From NCBI RefSeq assembly GCF_910592395.1, contig NC_088321.1, forward strand, positions 6,450,001 through 6,514,000: a DNA stretch of 64,000 bases, in the 5' to 3' direction. This stretch comes from Lineus longissimus. Its lineage: Eukaryota; Nemertea; Pilidiophora; Heteronemertea; Lineidae. Numbering within the stretch: the stretch's first letter is position 1; every line of letters starts with the position of its first letter. This document shows, piece after piece, positions 36,277 to 45,306 of this stretch. The notes under the pieces were generated by a model that was not told the DNA's origin, did not search any database, and saw only the letters and a list, made by a program, of their open reading frames with translations. The translations under genes and the position numbers were made by a program.

Positions 36277-39200
36277 TTGCTCAAGGACATTAAAATAAGA
36301 AAATATGGCACGATGGGTCAAGATTTGAAAATCAAAGTAACTGGAATGGAGCGAGGTACCTCTTTCAATGATATCTTATTTCACATATCAAATGTTTTCG
36401 GAGAACTTTTGAATCGTCTCCTTCAGGATGTGCAGCCCCAAGACAGAGTCCGACTTGTCATATCTGGTCAAGGACTTAGACATATCAGTATTCCATTCAT
36501 TTCACCAGATCAACTCACAGTCGAAAAGATCATGAGTGAAATCGAGAGAGTTACTCAATCAAATGACTCATGGCTTTTCGAGGGTGAGTTTTTCGTCAAT
36601 TTTATACACGCTCCTCTTCCCATTGGCGGTTTGTATGCAAGAGGGATTGCCTCTCTTCATCAAAAAGTCCGCGAAAAGTCATGCTTCATCGAAATTCAAA
36701 ACAAAGATGACGAATTATGTTTAGCCAGAGCCATCATCGTTAGTAAAACTCGTATAGATAACCATCCACAACACCAGTCAATCAGACATCCCAATAGTAA
36801 AAAACAAGGTGAAATGGCGGCCGAGCTTCATGAAAATGCGGGTGTTCCAAAATCCAAATGCACCCTCAAAGACGTCGCTAAATTTCAAGCACACCTTTCA
36901 CCCGATTATCAGCTCGTGGTATATTCTAGTTTATATTTCAACTGCATGTGTTACAGAGGACCCCCTGCACCGCACCGCATAAATCTGTACCATTATGATG
37001 AGCATTTTGCTCCAATCATGTCTATGACAGGGTTCTTTGAGAGGTCTTATTATTGTCCGCACTGCGACAAAGGTTACCAAAACGATAAAACCCATGTCTG
37101 CGAAGCTACGTGTGCATGTTGTAAAACAGACACCGGTTGTGATATAGTTAAATGGACAAACTGTCCCAAATGTAGACGTCTTTTCAAAAGTCAAGCGTGC
37201 TATGAAAGACACCTTGTAAAAAATGATGCCGCTCATTCCGTTTGTGAACTTTTCATAAAATGCTTGAAATGTGATAAATCATATGATAAACGAAACAAAC
37301 ACCAATGTTTTACAACGTATTGCCATATTTGTGGTATGAATAAACCACATGACCACAGATGTTTCATCAAAAAACCAAAGCAGAAGAAGAAGGGTGCAAT
37401 GAGAGATTTTATGAAATTTGTATTTTACGACTTTGAATCCACCCAAGAAAAAATTCTAGAAAATGGTGAACGAGAGCACATTCCAAACTTGTGTATTGCA
37501 CATCGTTGCTGCCTCTTTTGTGGAATAGAGGAAAGTGCTAAGAATGATGATGAATTAAAATGTATTTTGTGTGGTGATGAACGAGAAGAGAAAGTATTCC
37601 GTGGGGAAAATACTGTCGTAGATTTTTGCGAGTGGCTATTCAACGGTTCAAATATAGGTAAAGTGGCAGTGGCACACAACAACAGGGGTTACGATGCCTT
37701 TTTCATTATTCAATACCTTCATAGTGTAGGGATCAAACCAACAGATGTTATTCAAGTTGGCCAGAAAATTCTTTCATTCGAAGCAGCTGGAGTGAAATTT
37801 CTCGATTCTCTTAGTTTTCTGAACATGCCTCTTAGCAACTTTCCCAAAACCTTTAATTTCAATGAGATGAAAAAAGGCTACTTTCCACACCATTTCAATA
37901 CAAAAGCAAATGAAAAATATATCGGAGAAATCCCCGACATTAAATATTTCGACCCCGACAGTATGACCGTGGAAGGGAGAAAAAAGTTTCTTCTGTGGTA
38001 TAATGGCCAACTTGGAAAACCCTATGATTTACAAGAGGAACTGGAATCCTATTGTCAGAGTGACGTCACCATTTTAAGAAGGTGTTGTGTTCGCTTTGTG
38101 GACTCATTCGAATGCTTGCTAAAGGTGAATCCTTTTAAAGAAAGCGTAACTATAGCATCAGCTTGTAGTAGAGTGTTTCGACAAAACTTCATGACCCCCT
38201 CTTCGATTGCTGTTCTGCCACCTCATGGTTACACATTTGACAAGCAGTCCAACATTGGAATAAAATGGTTGGAATGGTTGATGTTCAAACATAAAGATAT
38301 CAACATATGTCATGCCGGCAATGGGGGTGAAAAATCCATTGCCAATTACAAAGTGGATGGTTTCGACGAACAGAATAATGTCATTTATGAATTTGATGGT
38401 TGTTTCTGGCATGGATGTGAAAAATGCTTTCCGCACAAGGACACTATGAACCCCCGCATTGGTACAACTATGGGAGAACTTCGTGAAACCACAACGTTTC
38501 GGCGAAATTTCCTGAAAGGTTGTGGTTTCACAGTCATTACGAAGTGTGAATGCGATTTTAGAGAAGACATTAAAAACGACCCCCAACTTGCTCAATTTAC
38601 AAAAGACATCATCATCAGCGAGCCCTTGAATCCCAGAGAAGCTTTTTTTGGCGGTCGCACAAATGCTGTCAAACTTCATCACAAATGTACAGAAAACGAA
38701 AGTATAAAATATGTAGATTTCACATCTCTTTATCCTTGGGTCAACAAATACCAACACTATCCACTAGATCACCCCAAAGTTTTTAGAGGTGAAAATATTC
38801 GGAAAATAGACCCAATGAAATGCGAAGGCCTCATAAAGTGCAAAATATTACCGCCAAAGAAACTCTATTTCCCTGTATTGCCTATGCGTAGAGACAAGAA
38901 ATTGAAATTCTCTTTTTGTGCCAAATGCGCTCTTGAATCCTCCAAAATATGCAACCATTCTGATGAAGACCGAGCACTTGTGGGTACTTGGGTTATTTTT
39001 GAAGTAAAAAAGGCCATTGAAAAAGGCTATAAACTTCTAGAGACTTTTGAAATTTGGCATTTCGAAAAAACAACCAAGTATGATAAGGTTGAGAAGGAGG
39101 GGGGTATATTTGCGGGTTACATCAATCATTTCTTGAAGCAAAAGCAGGAGGCAAGCGGGTGGCCAGAATGGTGTCGTACAGAGGAGGATAAAAACACATA

Positions 39201-39993
39201 CATTGACGATTATGAGAAAAACGAGGGAATCCAATTGGACAGGGGGTTAATTGGTGTTAATCCAGGACTACGAAGTATCGCTAAAATCTGTTTGAATTCG
39301 CTCTGGGGAAAATTTGGGCAGAGATCTAACTTCACAAAGACATTATATACAGATAATCCAGAAGAGTATGTCAAAAAGTTGACTGACGACAGTGTTGAAG
39401 TAACTGATGTTCAACTTGTGAACGAAGAGTTTGTTCTGATGAAATTCAGAGAGAAGGATGACTTCATCGAACCATGTCCATACACGAATTGTGTTATTGC
39501 TGCATATACCACCGCTCATGCACGCTTAAAACTGTACTCTGAATTAGAGAAGCTGGAGCGACAGGTATTATATTTTGATACGGATAGCATTATATATGTC
39601 GTTGATGAAACAAACGAACAACATTACAATCCACCCTTGGGTGACTACCTTGGTGACTTTAAAGATGAATTAGAGGGTAAAACTATAGAAGAATTCATAT
39701 CCGGCGGTCCCAAAAACTACGGTTACAGAATTAAAGGTAGCGGAGAGACTGTCTGTAAAGTCCGGAGATTTACCTTGAACTATGCAAATAGTCAAAACAT
39801 AAATTTTGACTCCATGAAGAAACTTGTGGAAGCATTGAACTTTTCGGACAAGATTACGATCACAAATCCTTTCAAAATCAAAAGGCGAAAGGACTTCAAA
39901 ATTGTAACGGTACAAGAGGAAAAGAAATATGGCTTGGTTTATGACAAACGTTACCTCGTTGATGATTTTTACACCCTCCCATTTGGATATTGA
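36277..39993 (+). CDS. Polinton family-B DNA polymerase
   Basis: This intact 1,238-codon frame opens with TTG; the first ATG is at 36,313. The frame is open without ATG back to about 36,035 through a poly-Asp tract, so translation probably enters from upstream. Order: N-terminal domain with VRLVISGQGL, then a Cys/His zinc region (about residues 255-360). Exo I YDFEST (about 385), Exo II AHNNRGYD, FLDSLSFL and Exo III YCQSD follow. A Vsr-like nuclease insert has FDGCFWHGCEKC (about 705-765). Motif A is DFTSLYP (about 815), motif B NSLWGKFG (about 1006) and motif C DTDS (about 1100). All catalytic residues are present. It should replicate the element by protein priming. Confidence 0.95.
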   Translation: MLKDIKIRKYGTMGQDLKIKVTGMERGTSFNDILFHISNVFGELLNRLLQDVQPQDRVRLVISGQGLRHISIPFISPDQLTVEKIMSEIERVTQSNDSWLFEGEFFVNFIHAPLPIGGLYARGIASLHQKVREKSCFIEIQNKDDELCLARAIIVSKTRIDNHPQHQSIRHPNSKKQGEMAAELHENAGVPKSKCTLKDVAKFQAHLSPDYQLVVYSSLYFNCMCYRGPPAPHRINLYHYDEHFAPIMSMTGFFERSYYCPHCDKGYQNDKTHVCEATCACCKTDTGCDIVKWTNCPKCRRLFKSQACYERHLVKNDAAHSVCELFIKCLKCDKSYDKRNKHQCFTTYCHICGMNKPHDHRCFIKKPKQKKKGAMRDFMKFVFYDFESTQEKILENGEREHIPNLCIAHRCCLFCGIEESAKNDDELKCILCGDEREEKVFRGENTVVDFCEWLFNGSNIGKVAVAHNNRGYDAFFIIQYLHSVGIKPTDVIQVGQKILSFEAAGVKFLDSLSFLNMPLSNFPKTFNFNEMKKGYFPHHFNTKANEKYIGEIPDIKYFDPDSMTVEGRKKFLLWYNGQLGKPYDLQEELESYCQSDVTILRRCCVRFVDSFECLLKVNPFKESVTIASACSRVFRQNFMTPSSIAVLPPHGYTFDKQSNIGIKWLEWLMFKHKDINICHAGNGGEKSIANYKVDGFDEQNNVIYEFDGCFWHGCEKCFPHKDTMNPRIGTTMGELRETTTFRRNFLKGCGFTVITKCECDFREDIKNDPQLAQFTKDIIISEPLNPREAFFGGRTNAVKLHHKCTENESIKYVDFTSLYPWVNKYQHYPLDHPKVFRGENIRKIDPMKCEGLIKCKILPPKKLYFPVLPMRRDKKLKFSFCAKCALESSKICNHSDEDRALVGTWVIFEVKKAIEKGYKLLETFEIWHFEKTTKYDKVEKEGGIFAGYINHFLKQKQEASGWPEWCRTEEDKNTYIDDYEKNEGIQLDRGLIGVNPGLRSIAKICLNSLWGKFGQRSNFTKTLYTDNPEEYVKKLTDDSVEVTDVQLVNEEFVLMKFREKDDFIEPCPYTNCVIAAYTTAHARLKLYSELEKLERQVLYFDTDSIIYVVDETNEQHYNPPLGDYLGDFKDELEGKTIEEFISGGPKNYGYRIKGSGETVCKVRRFTLNYANSQNINFDSMKKLVEALNFSDKITITNPFKIKRRKDFKIVTVQEEKKYGLVYDKRYLVDDFYTLPFGY

Positions 39994-40326
39994 TTCTTCA
40001 CCTCTTTGTTATAATAATAAGATAAATTTTGTTGTACCTATATTCTTGAAAACGACACTGATATCAACCATAGATTGATTTGAATTAAAATTTGCAAGGG
40101 CATATATCTGTGATAAAATGTTTATACTGGCATATTTTATGGTGATAAAACAATGTGATATTTATTTCATTCTGTGCATTGAAACTGTAAATATATTGAT
40201 GATAATAACAATAATAATAATACTAATAATAATAATATGAATATGAATATGAATATGAATAATAACATTAACAACTGTAATAATGTTGATATTTTATGAG
40301 TTTAATCTTCGTCATTACATCATCAG

Positions 40327-40398
<72 letters not shown>

Positions 40399-40734
40399 GA
40401 TTGACAAATAGCTTTTTCTTTCTCTAATCGAATCTCAAGAAATTCCATCCCACCTGCTCTCTCAAAGAAAAATTGTATGATATTTAAATATTTTTGCATA
40501 TAAATGTATATTAATCTGTGTACGCGTATAGATGATGTATATATTTTGTAAATTTTCAATTAATTCATTCAAAGGATTGCTGTTTATGTTTGTGAGTATT
40601 GATGTATATGTTTGTAAATATTCGATTAATCAATTGGTTAATTAATTGCAAGGATCACCATTATGATATTTATTAAACTCGGTATAAAATCTCATTTTGT
40701 TCTTGTGTCAATCATTGTGTTCTGATGTTTCAAC
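39994..40734. other. Non-coding spacer with simple repeats and ATPase promoter
   Basis: AT-rich gap between polymerase and ATPase. It contains AAT and GAATAT runs (40,205-40,262) and a long CAT/ATC microsatellite (about 40,320-40,395). A TATAAAA at 40,683-40,689 lies 46 bases before the ATPase ATG and is a plausible core promoter. No gene is seen. Confidence 0.7.
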
Positions 40735-41364
40735 ATGGATATTTCAAGCGATGACCTTCTTTTGAAGCATCCATTCACATGTCTTGTGGCTGGTCCAACG
40801 ATGTGTGGAAAGTCTTTCTTTGTACAAAAACTTATTTCCTATGCAAGAGATATTATCCATCCACCCCCTCAAAGAGTTGTGTGGTGTTATGGAGGCGAAT
40901 GGCAGGAGTCATTTGCAAATTTTCCAAATGTTGAATTTATCTCTGGACTACAGTTCACAGATAATTCATCAGGTGCACGTACCCTACTCATTATAGATGA
41001 CTTAATGTGTGAAACAGATGAAAAGGTTACCAAAATATTCACAAGGGGTTGTCATCATCAAAATATGAGTGTAGTCTATATAATCCAGAATTTATTTCAC
41101 CAAGGCAGAGAACAACGCACCATTAGCTTGAACTCGAATTATCTTGTTATCTTTAAAAATCCAAGAGATGTTTCTCAGATAGCACATTTGGCAAAGCAAA
41201 TTTCTCCCGGCAACACCAAAGCCCTAAATGAGGCATTTAAAGATGCGACAAAGCCTCCTTTTGGTTACTTATTTTTAGATTTTAAACCTTCAACTTCGGA
41301 AGATTTACGATTGAGGACTAATATCTTTCCAGATGAAAAACAAATTGTATACTTAAACAAATGA
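40735..41364 (+). CDS. DNA-packaging ATPase (FtsK/HerA type)
   Basis: This intact 209-codon frame has Walker A GPTMCGKS at about residues 20-27 and Walker B LLIIDDLM at about 84-91. A polar sensor follows in VVYIIQN (about 120), then the Polinton-typical SLNSNYLVIFKNPRD. It is the A32-like genome-packaging motor shared by Polintons, virophages and large DNA viruses, which pushes DNA into preformed capsids. A TATA box is 46 bases upstream. It is followed closely by a small basic protein gene. Confidence 0.93.
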   Translation: MDISSDDLLLKHPFTCLVAGPTMCGKSFFVQKLISYARDIIHPPPQRVVWCYGGEWQESFANFPNVEFISGLQFTDNSSGARTLLIIDDLMCETDEKVTKIFTRGCHHQNMSVVYIIQNLFHQGREQRTISLNSNYLVIFKNPRDVSQIAHLAKQISPGNTKALNEAFKDATKPPFGYLFLDFKPSTSEDLRLRTNIFPDEKQIVYLNK

Positions 41365-41373
41365 AATACGAAT

Positions 41374-41749
41374 ATGACATCAGTTGTTGAATATTCACAG
41401 ACACAGCCACATCACATAGAAATGGCAAAATATCACATAAAAAATTATGTCCACCAGCTTAAAAAGCTGAAAACTGCTCGAGCTAAAAATAGGAGAAAGA
41501 TTTTTAGAATCAGCTGATAATGGCCTGTTCAAAGCAGTTGGTGAGTCTGCAAAGAACTGTTTAAAAGGCAATGTCGCCCTGAATAAGAAACAGTTCAGCT
41601 GTTTGAGGAAACACAGACACTCTATTCGCAAGCTGGCCAACAAGAAAACATCGTTTAAGGAACGTAAAAGAATCATACAGCGAGGTGGATTTCTTGGTGC
41701 ACTGCTAGGTCCAGTCATAAAAGCCATAGGGAGTATATTCGGTGTTTGA
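41374..41749 (+). pseudogene. Small basic Polinton protein, one-base frameshift
   Basis: Starting at ATG 41,374, the first 48 codons end in TGA in one frame. The natural protein continues in the next frame from a T-run near 41,508 with FLESADNGLF, NCLKGNVALNKKQF, RKHRHSIRKLANKKTSFKERK and RGGFLGALLGPV, ending at 41,749. The Arg/Lys-rich helix followed by a Gly-rich hydrophobic end is typical of a small conserved Polinton protein, likely a virion core or cement component. The shift could be a sequencing or mutational indel. Confidence 0.65.
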
Positions 41750-41783
41750 TATTCAAAAGCAGACAGACAGTCTTATTCTAAAG

Positions 41784-42590
41784 ATGAGTCAAATAAGGAA
41801 AATGTCTCTAATTCCTCATGAAATGGTGGACAAATATTTGTCTCAACAACGATACAAAGAGGACACAAAACCAGTGGCAACACATGCAATGAGTATTGAC
41901 AGAGAAATGCAGGAAGTGCTATCGAGGAAGGATATGAATGAGTATGACAAAGCTTTAGCATATTCACAGTTACTTCGAAAGTATTTAGGAGCAATTCACT
42001 CAGAAGGCTCAGATTTAACTAAACCTATTCCCACTAGTGTTCGCGCGACAACAGCCACAGCTGCAAACCAACCTGTTGTACAAGAAAGAGAGCCAGAGGC
42101 GGTTGTTGCAAGTGGAACCACACCACCTGCAACCTCTCCACTTAATCAGAAAACAATAGTCAACAATATACCGAACTACTCCAAAGCAAAGGCAAAAAAA
42201 CTAGTCAATGCATTAATGAATGATCCTAAATTCCAGTGGGATGGAAAAGGTGAAATTTCAATAAACGGTGAGCCCATCAAAGGGAGCAATATAAGAACTA
42301 TTGTCCAGAATGCCTCATCCAACAAGAAGCAGTCCTTTGCACCGGTTCGAATAGAACCTGTCCTGTCCTATTTGAACAAAACAGGTGGCATATCGGCTGA
42401 TATGGTAACAAATAGGCAATGGAAAAAAGAACTCGGGGTGGGTGAAATGCCAAAATCAGTGAATAAAATGCCCAGGGCAAGAACCAGAAGTCCATTGGCC
42501 TTCTGGAATTCGAATTCACCTGTCTCTTCTCCGGGTTTTACCACACCAAGGAGACATGGTAAAAGCAATGACGAGTGGGAAGACTGGTAG
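41784..42590 (+). CDS. Conserved Polinton protein with C-terminal DNA-associated-looking domain
   Basis: The frame is open from GTG at 41,742, but the first ATG is at 41,784, just after the upstream stop. The product of about 268 residues has a helical N-terminus (MSLIPHEMVDKYLSQQ, RKDMNEYDKALAYSQLLRKYLG), a Thr/Pro/Ala-rich linker and a small domain with WDGKGEISINGEPIKGSNI. A basic tail and a final EWEDW follow. The WDxxGEIxINGxxIxGSNI pattern recurs in Polinton proteins of unknown role placed between ATPase and integrase. It overlaps the integrase start by 35 bases. Confidence 0.65.
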   Translation: MSQIRKMSLIPHEMVDKYLSQQRYKEDTKPVATHAMSIDREMQEVLSRKDMNEYDKALAYSQLLRKYLGAIHSEGSDLTKPIPTSVRATTATAANQPVVQEREPEAVVASGTTPPATSPLNQKTIVNNIPNYSKAKAKKLVNALMNDPKFQWDGKGEISINGEPIKGSNIRTIVQNASSNKKQSFAPVRIEPVLSYLNKTGGISADMVTNRQWKKELGVGEMPKSVNKMPRARTRSPLAFWNSNSPVSSPGFTTPRRHGKSNDEWEDW

Positions 42591-43668
42591 TAAGAAATCG
42601 AATGAGTTATTGAAAAGAATATATTATGAACCAAATCATAGTGCTAGTTTTGGCGGGATAAATGCTTTAAAGAGAGCAGTTGGTAAGAGGATATCAACTT
42701 CTAACATAAAAAAATGGCTCCAGTCTCAAGACACATACACACTTCACAAACCAGTTAGACACCACTTTATACGAAGACGTATCGTGGTTTCTGATATTGA
42801 CGAACAATGGGAGGCCGATCTTGTTGATTTATCGAAAATTGTCAGGTATAATAAACCCTTTAAATATCTTCTCACTGTAATTGATACCCTGTCAAAATAT
42901 GCCAGGGTTGTGGGTCTAAAATCAAAAAAAGGTGACGAACAGGTGACTGCATTTAAAAAGATAATTTCTTCCTCTAAGAGAAAGCCTAAGAATCTGAGAA
43001 CTGATAAAGGGGGTGAGTTTGTGAACAAAGAATTTCAAGCCTATCTGAAAAAAGAAAATATTCACTTCTTTACCTCGAATAATGAAGTTAAAGCGGCAAT
43101 AGTTGAACGATTTAATAGGACCCTTAAAAGTAAAATGTGGAAATATTTCACAGAGAGAAATACTCTCTCATACGTGCCTGTTCTCCAAAAACTTGTGCAC
43201 TCGTATAACAACACATGGCATCGGAGTATTAAGATGAAACCAAGTGAAGTGAACGAAGACAATGCTTCAGATGTTTGGCACACTCTCTACTCAAAAGAAA
43301 ACCTGTCTCTGAAGAACATCAAATTCAAATTTCAAATTGGTGAAAAAGTGAGAATAAGCAAAGTCAAGATGACATTTGAGAAATCTTATCTACCCAACTG
43401 GACCATGGAAATATTCACCGTAAAAAAACAAATAAAAAGTAGGCCCCCTTTGTACGTGATTGAAGACGATGACGGAGACACCATTCAAGGGAGTTTCTAT
43501 GAAACAGAATTACAGAAAGTACGCATAAGCCCTGATAAAACCTATAAAATAGAAAGAATACTTGCAGAAAGAGGACGTGGTAAGAGAAAGGAATACTTTG
43601 TTAAATGGGAGGGTTATCCATCAAAATTCAACAGTTGGGTTAGTCACTCGGACGTTGAACGTCGATGA
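42556..43668 (+). CDS. Polinton integrase with chromodomain
   Basis: This intact 370-codon frame has an N-terminal HTH-like part (INALKRAVGKRISTSNIKKWL) and a retroviral-type integrase core. The core acids are D in WEADLVDL (about 86), D in LRTDKGGEF (about 151) and E in VERFNRTLK (about 185). An SH3-like region follows, then a C-terminal chromodomain (YKIERILAE...YFVKWEGYPSKFNSWV, about 325-370). It cuts the TIR ends and joins them to target DNA, giving the 6-bp duplication seen here. The chromodomain may target methylated histone H3. The start could be 42,556 or the ATG at 42,568. Confidence 0.95.
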   Translation: MVKAMTSGKTGSKKSNELLKRIYYEPNHSASFGGINALKRAVGKRISTSNIKKWLQSQDTYTLHKPVRHHFIRRRIVVSDIDEQWEADLVDLSKIVRYNKPFKYLLTVIDTLSKYARVVGLKSKKGDEQVTAFKKIISSSKRKPKNLRTDKGGEFVNKEFQAYLKKENIHFFTSNNEVKAAIVERFNRTLKSKMWKYFTERNTLSYVPVLQKLVHSYNNTWHRSIKMKPSEVNEDNASDVWHTLYSKENLSLKNIKFKFQIGEKVRISKVKMTFEKSYLPNWTMEIFTVKKQIKSRPPLYVIEDDDGDTIQGSFYETELQKVRISPDKTYKIERILAERGRGKRKEYFVKWEGYPSKFNSWVSHSDVERR

Positions 43669-43689
43669 AGATATCTTGCCTAAAAAAAA

Positions 43690-44040
43690 ATGTCAATTGA
43701 ACTTTCCGATGGAAATATAGAAAGAAATACACCTCTGTCTGAAGTAAAAAGAGAAGACGAAGTAGACAAGGGTGAAGATCGACAATCGGTGACTTCACGG
43801 CACAAAAACTGGATTATTTTTGGGCATAATGTTCCAAAACCAGAAATAATATTCTTTACTCAAGTTGTGATCATTTATATCGTTGTCATCACAGCTCTTT
43901 TTAACATTGCATTTGCAAATGGTGAGAGTAACCTGTGGATATCTCTTCTATGCAGCTGTCTAGGCTATCTGTTACCAAACCCGTCGTTTCCTACTGAAAA
44001 TAATCATCATCCTCTGCAAAGGAATACCTTTTCCAATTGA
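43690..44040 (+). CDS. Two-helix Polinton membrane protein
   Basis: This intact 116-codon frame has a charged N-terminus (1-45) and the conserved-looking NVPKPEIIFFTQVVIIYIVVITALFNI, forming a first membrane helix at about 53-75. A short loop and a second hydrophobic stretch (LWISLLCSCLGYLLPNPSF, about 82-98) follow. It is located between integrase and penton, as usual in Polintons. Probable virion or host-membrane role. Confidence 0.7.
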   Translation: MSIELSDGNIERNTPLSEVKREDEVDKGEDRQSVTSRHKNWIIFGHNVPKPEIIFFTQVVIIYIVVITALFNIAFANGESNLWISLLCSCLGYLLPNPSFPTENNHHPLQRNTFSN

Positions 44041-44046
44041 AATAAC

Positions 44047-44859
44047 ATGGCAGCTTTTACGAATGACCACTTCTATGTTTCATTACCCTGCAATAGTTCG
44101 TTAAAGTATTTCCCTGATAATACAATTGGACACTACACTACAAAGCTGAGCACTGCTATACGATTAGATTCAACTGAAAATTGGGAAGTAGGATTAGCCG
44201 AGTTTCAATATCCACACACGTGGAGTAATATCAACCTTTCCAACAACAATTTTCGTATTTACATCCCTTCCAGTGACGATCCTGACCCCAAGACTGGAAA
44301 AATACCCATGACATGGAAAACATTAACAGTTCCAATCAAATACTATAATGACATCAACAAATTGGTAATGGAAATGAATCTCAAAATTCAAAGTGCACTC
44401 ACTAGCGTTCAACAAGATACACATTTTTTTCTCAACTATGACAGGGTTGCAAAAAAAGTTAGTTTTGTACTCCCAGAAGGTAGACTGATACTATTACCAT
44501 CACCACTGACTCATATGTTAGGCTTTCATCAAGACAATATTGCCCTTAACGAGAACACAACCGCTCCCTATCAAGCAGATATACTCAGACATTTTCATGA
44601 TATGTACGTGTATAGCGATGTATTACAATATCAACTGGTGGGAGATGTATTGACACCTTTACTCAGAACTGTATGTGCTGAAGGTAAAGAGGATGAGAGT
44701 ATTCGCAAGTCATATAAAAATATTCATTATTTCTCTGTCAGCAAGTCTACATTTGAGACAATCGAAATAGATATAAGGAGTGACACAGGTGACTCCATAC
44801 CATTTGAGAAAGGCAGAGTTGATGTTCTACTTCACTTCAGGCGCAAACGAAAAATATGA
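44047..44859 (+). CDS. Penton (minor capsid) protein, single jelly-roll
   Basis: This intact 270-codon frame has conserved blocks YFPDNTIGHYTTKL, WEVGLAEFQYPHTWSNI, a central domain ending LTHMLGF and the C-terminal strand pattern ending VDVLLHFRRKRKI. These mark the Polinton minor capsid protein forming pentameric vertices together with the major capsid protein. The stop overlaps the next ATG (ATGA). Confidence 0.9.
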   Translation: MAAFTNDHFYVSLPCNSSLKYFPDNTIGHYTTKLSTAIRLDSTENWEVGLAEFQYPHTWSNINLSNNNFRIYIPSSDDPDPKTGKIPMTWKTLTVPIKYYNDINKLVMEMNLKIQSALTSVQQDTHFFLNYDRVAKKVSFVLPEGRLILLPSPLTHMLGFHQDNIALNENTTAPYQADILRHFHDMYVYSDVLQYQLVGDVLTPLLRTVCAEGKEDESIRKSYKNIHYFSVSKSTFETIEIDIRSDTGDSIPFEKGRVDVLLHFRRKRKI

Positions 44860-45296
44860 GAAAGGTTTATATTTGTGACCCTCATTGTTATGATGCACAT
44901 TACACCCAAAAAGGTAGTGGTGGATTCCCTGTGTTTATGGGTGCCCCTGTACAGCGAGGACATGGCATAGGGGGTTTATTCTCAGGTCTGGCAAAAATGG
45001 CCATACCAATGCTTAAATCAGCTGCCAAATCGGCAGGAAAATCTCTCCTTCAGTCAGGTGCACAGTTTGCCGGAGATCTGCTAAAGGGTCGAAACCTAAA
45101 ACAGGCTGCAAAACAGAGAGCAATTGAAGCTGGGAAGAATATAGGTCGAAATGTACTTTCCTCGGTTCAGGAAATGTCTCAGGGTAATACAAAGGCTTCT
45201 AATAAAAAGAGGAAAGCAAAGACTTCTGCATCCAGTCTGAGACAGGCGAAGCGACGGAGAAGATCAACAAAATCGTCGGCAGACATATTTGAATAA
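44856..45296 (+). CDS. Small basic core-like (pX/pVI-like) protein
   Basis: This 146-codon frame starts 4 bases inside the previous gene's end. An N-terminal Tyr/His-rich part is followed by GSGGFPVFMGAPVQRGHGIGGLFSGL. The GIGG/L and GSGG/F sites resemble adenain-type cleavage sites. An amphipathic Ala/Lys helix and a C-terminal Lys/Arg-rich tail (NKKRKAKT, AKRRRRSTK) follow. The plan is like adenovirus pX/pVI-type cement or core proteins and is standard between penton and major capsid in Polintons. Confidence 0.75.
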   Translation: MRKVYICDPHCYDAHYTQKGSGGFPVFMGAPVQRGHGIGGLFSGLAKMAIPMLKSAAKSAGKSLLQSGAQFAGDLLKGRNLKQAAKQRAIEAGKNIGRNVLSSVQEMSQGNTKASNKKRKAKTSASSLRQAKRRRRSTKSSADIFE

Positions 45297-45306
45297 GACT
45301 GTCAAA

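Noticed and set aside
36067-36321. Minus-strand frame and plus-strand poly-Met frame over GATGATGAT
   Set aside because: They are shadows of the poly-Asp tract upstream of the Polinton polymerase.
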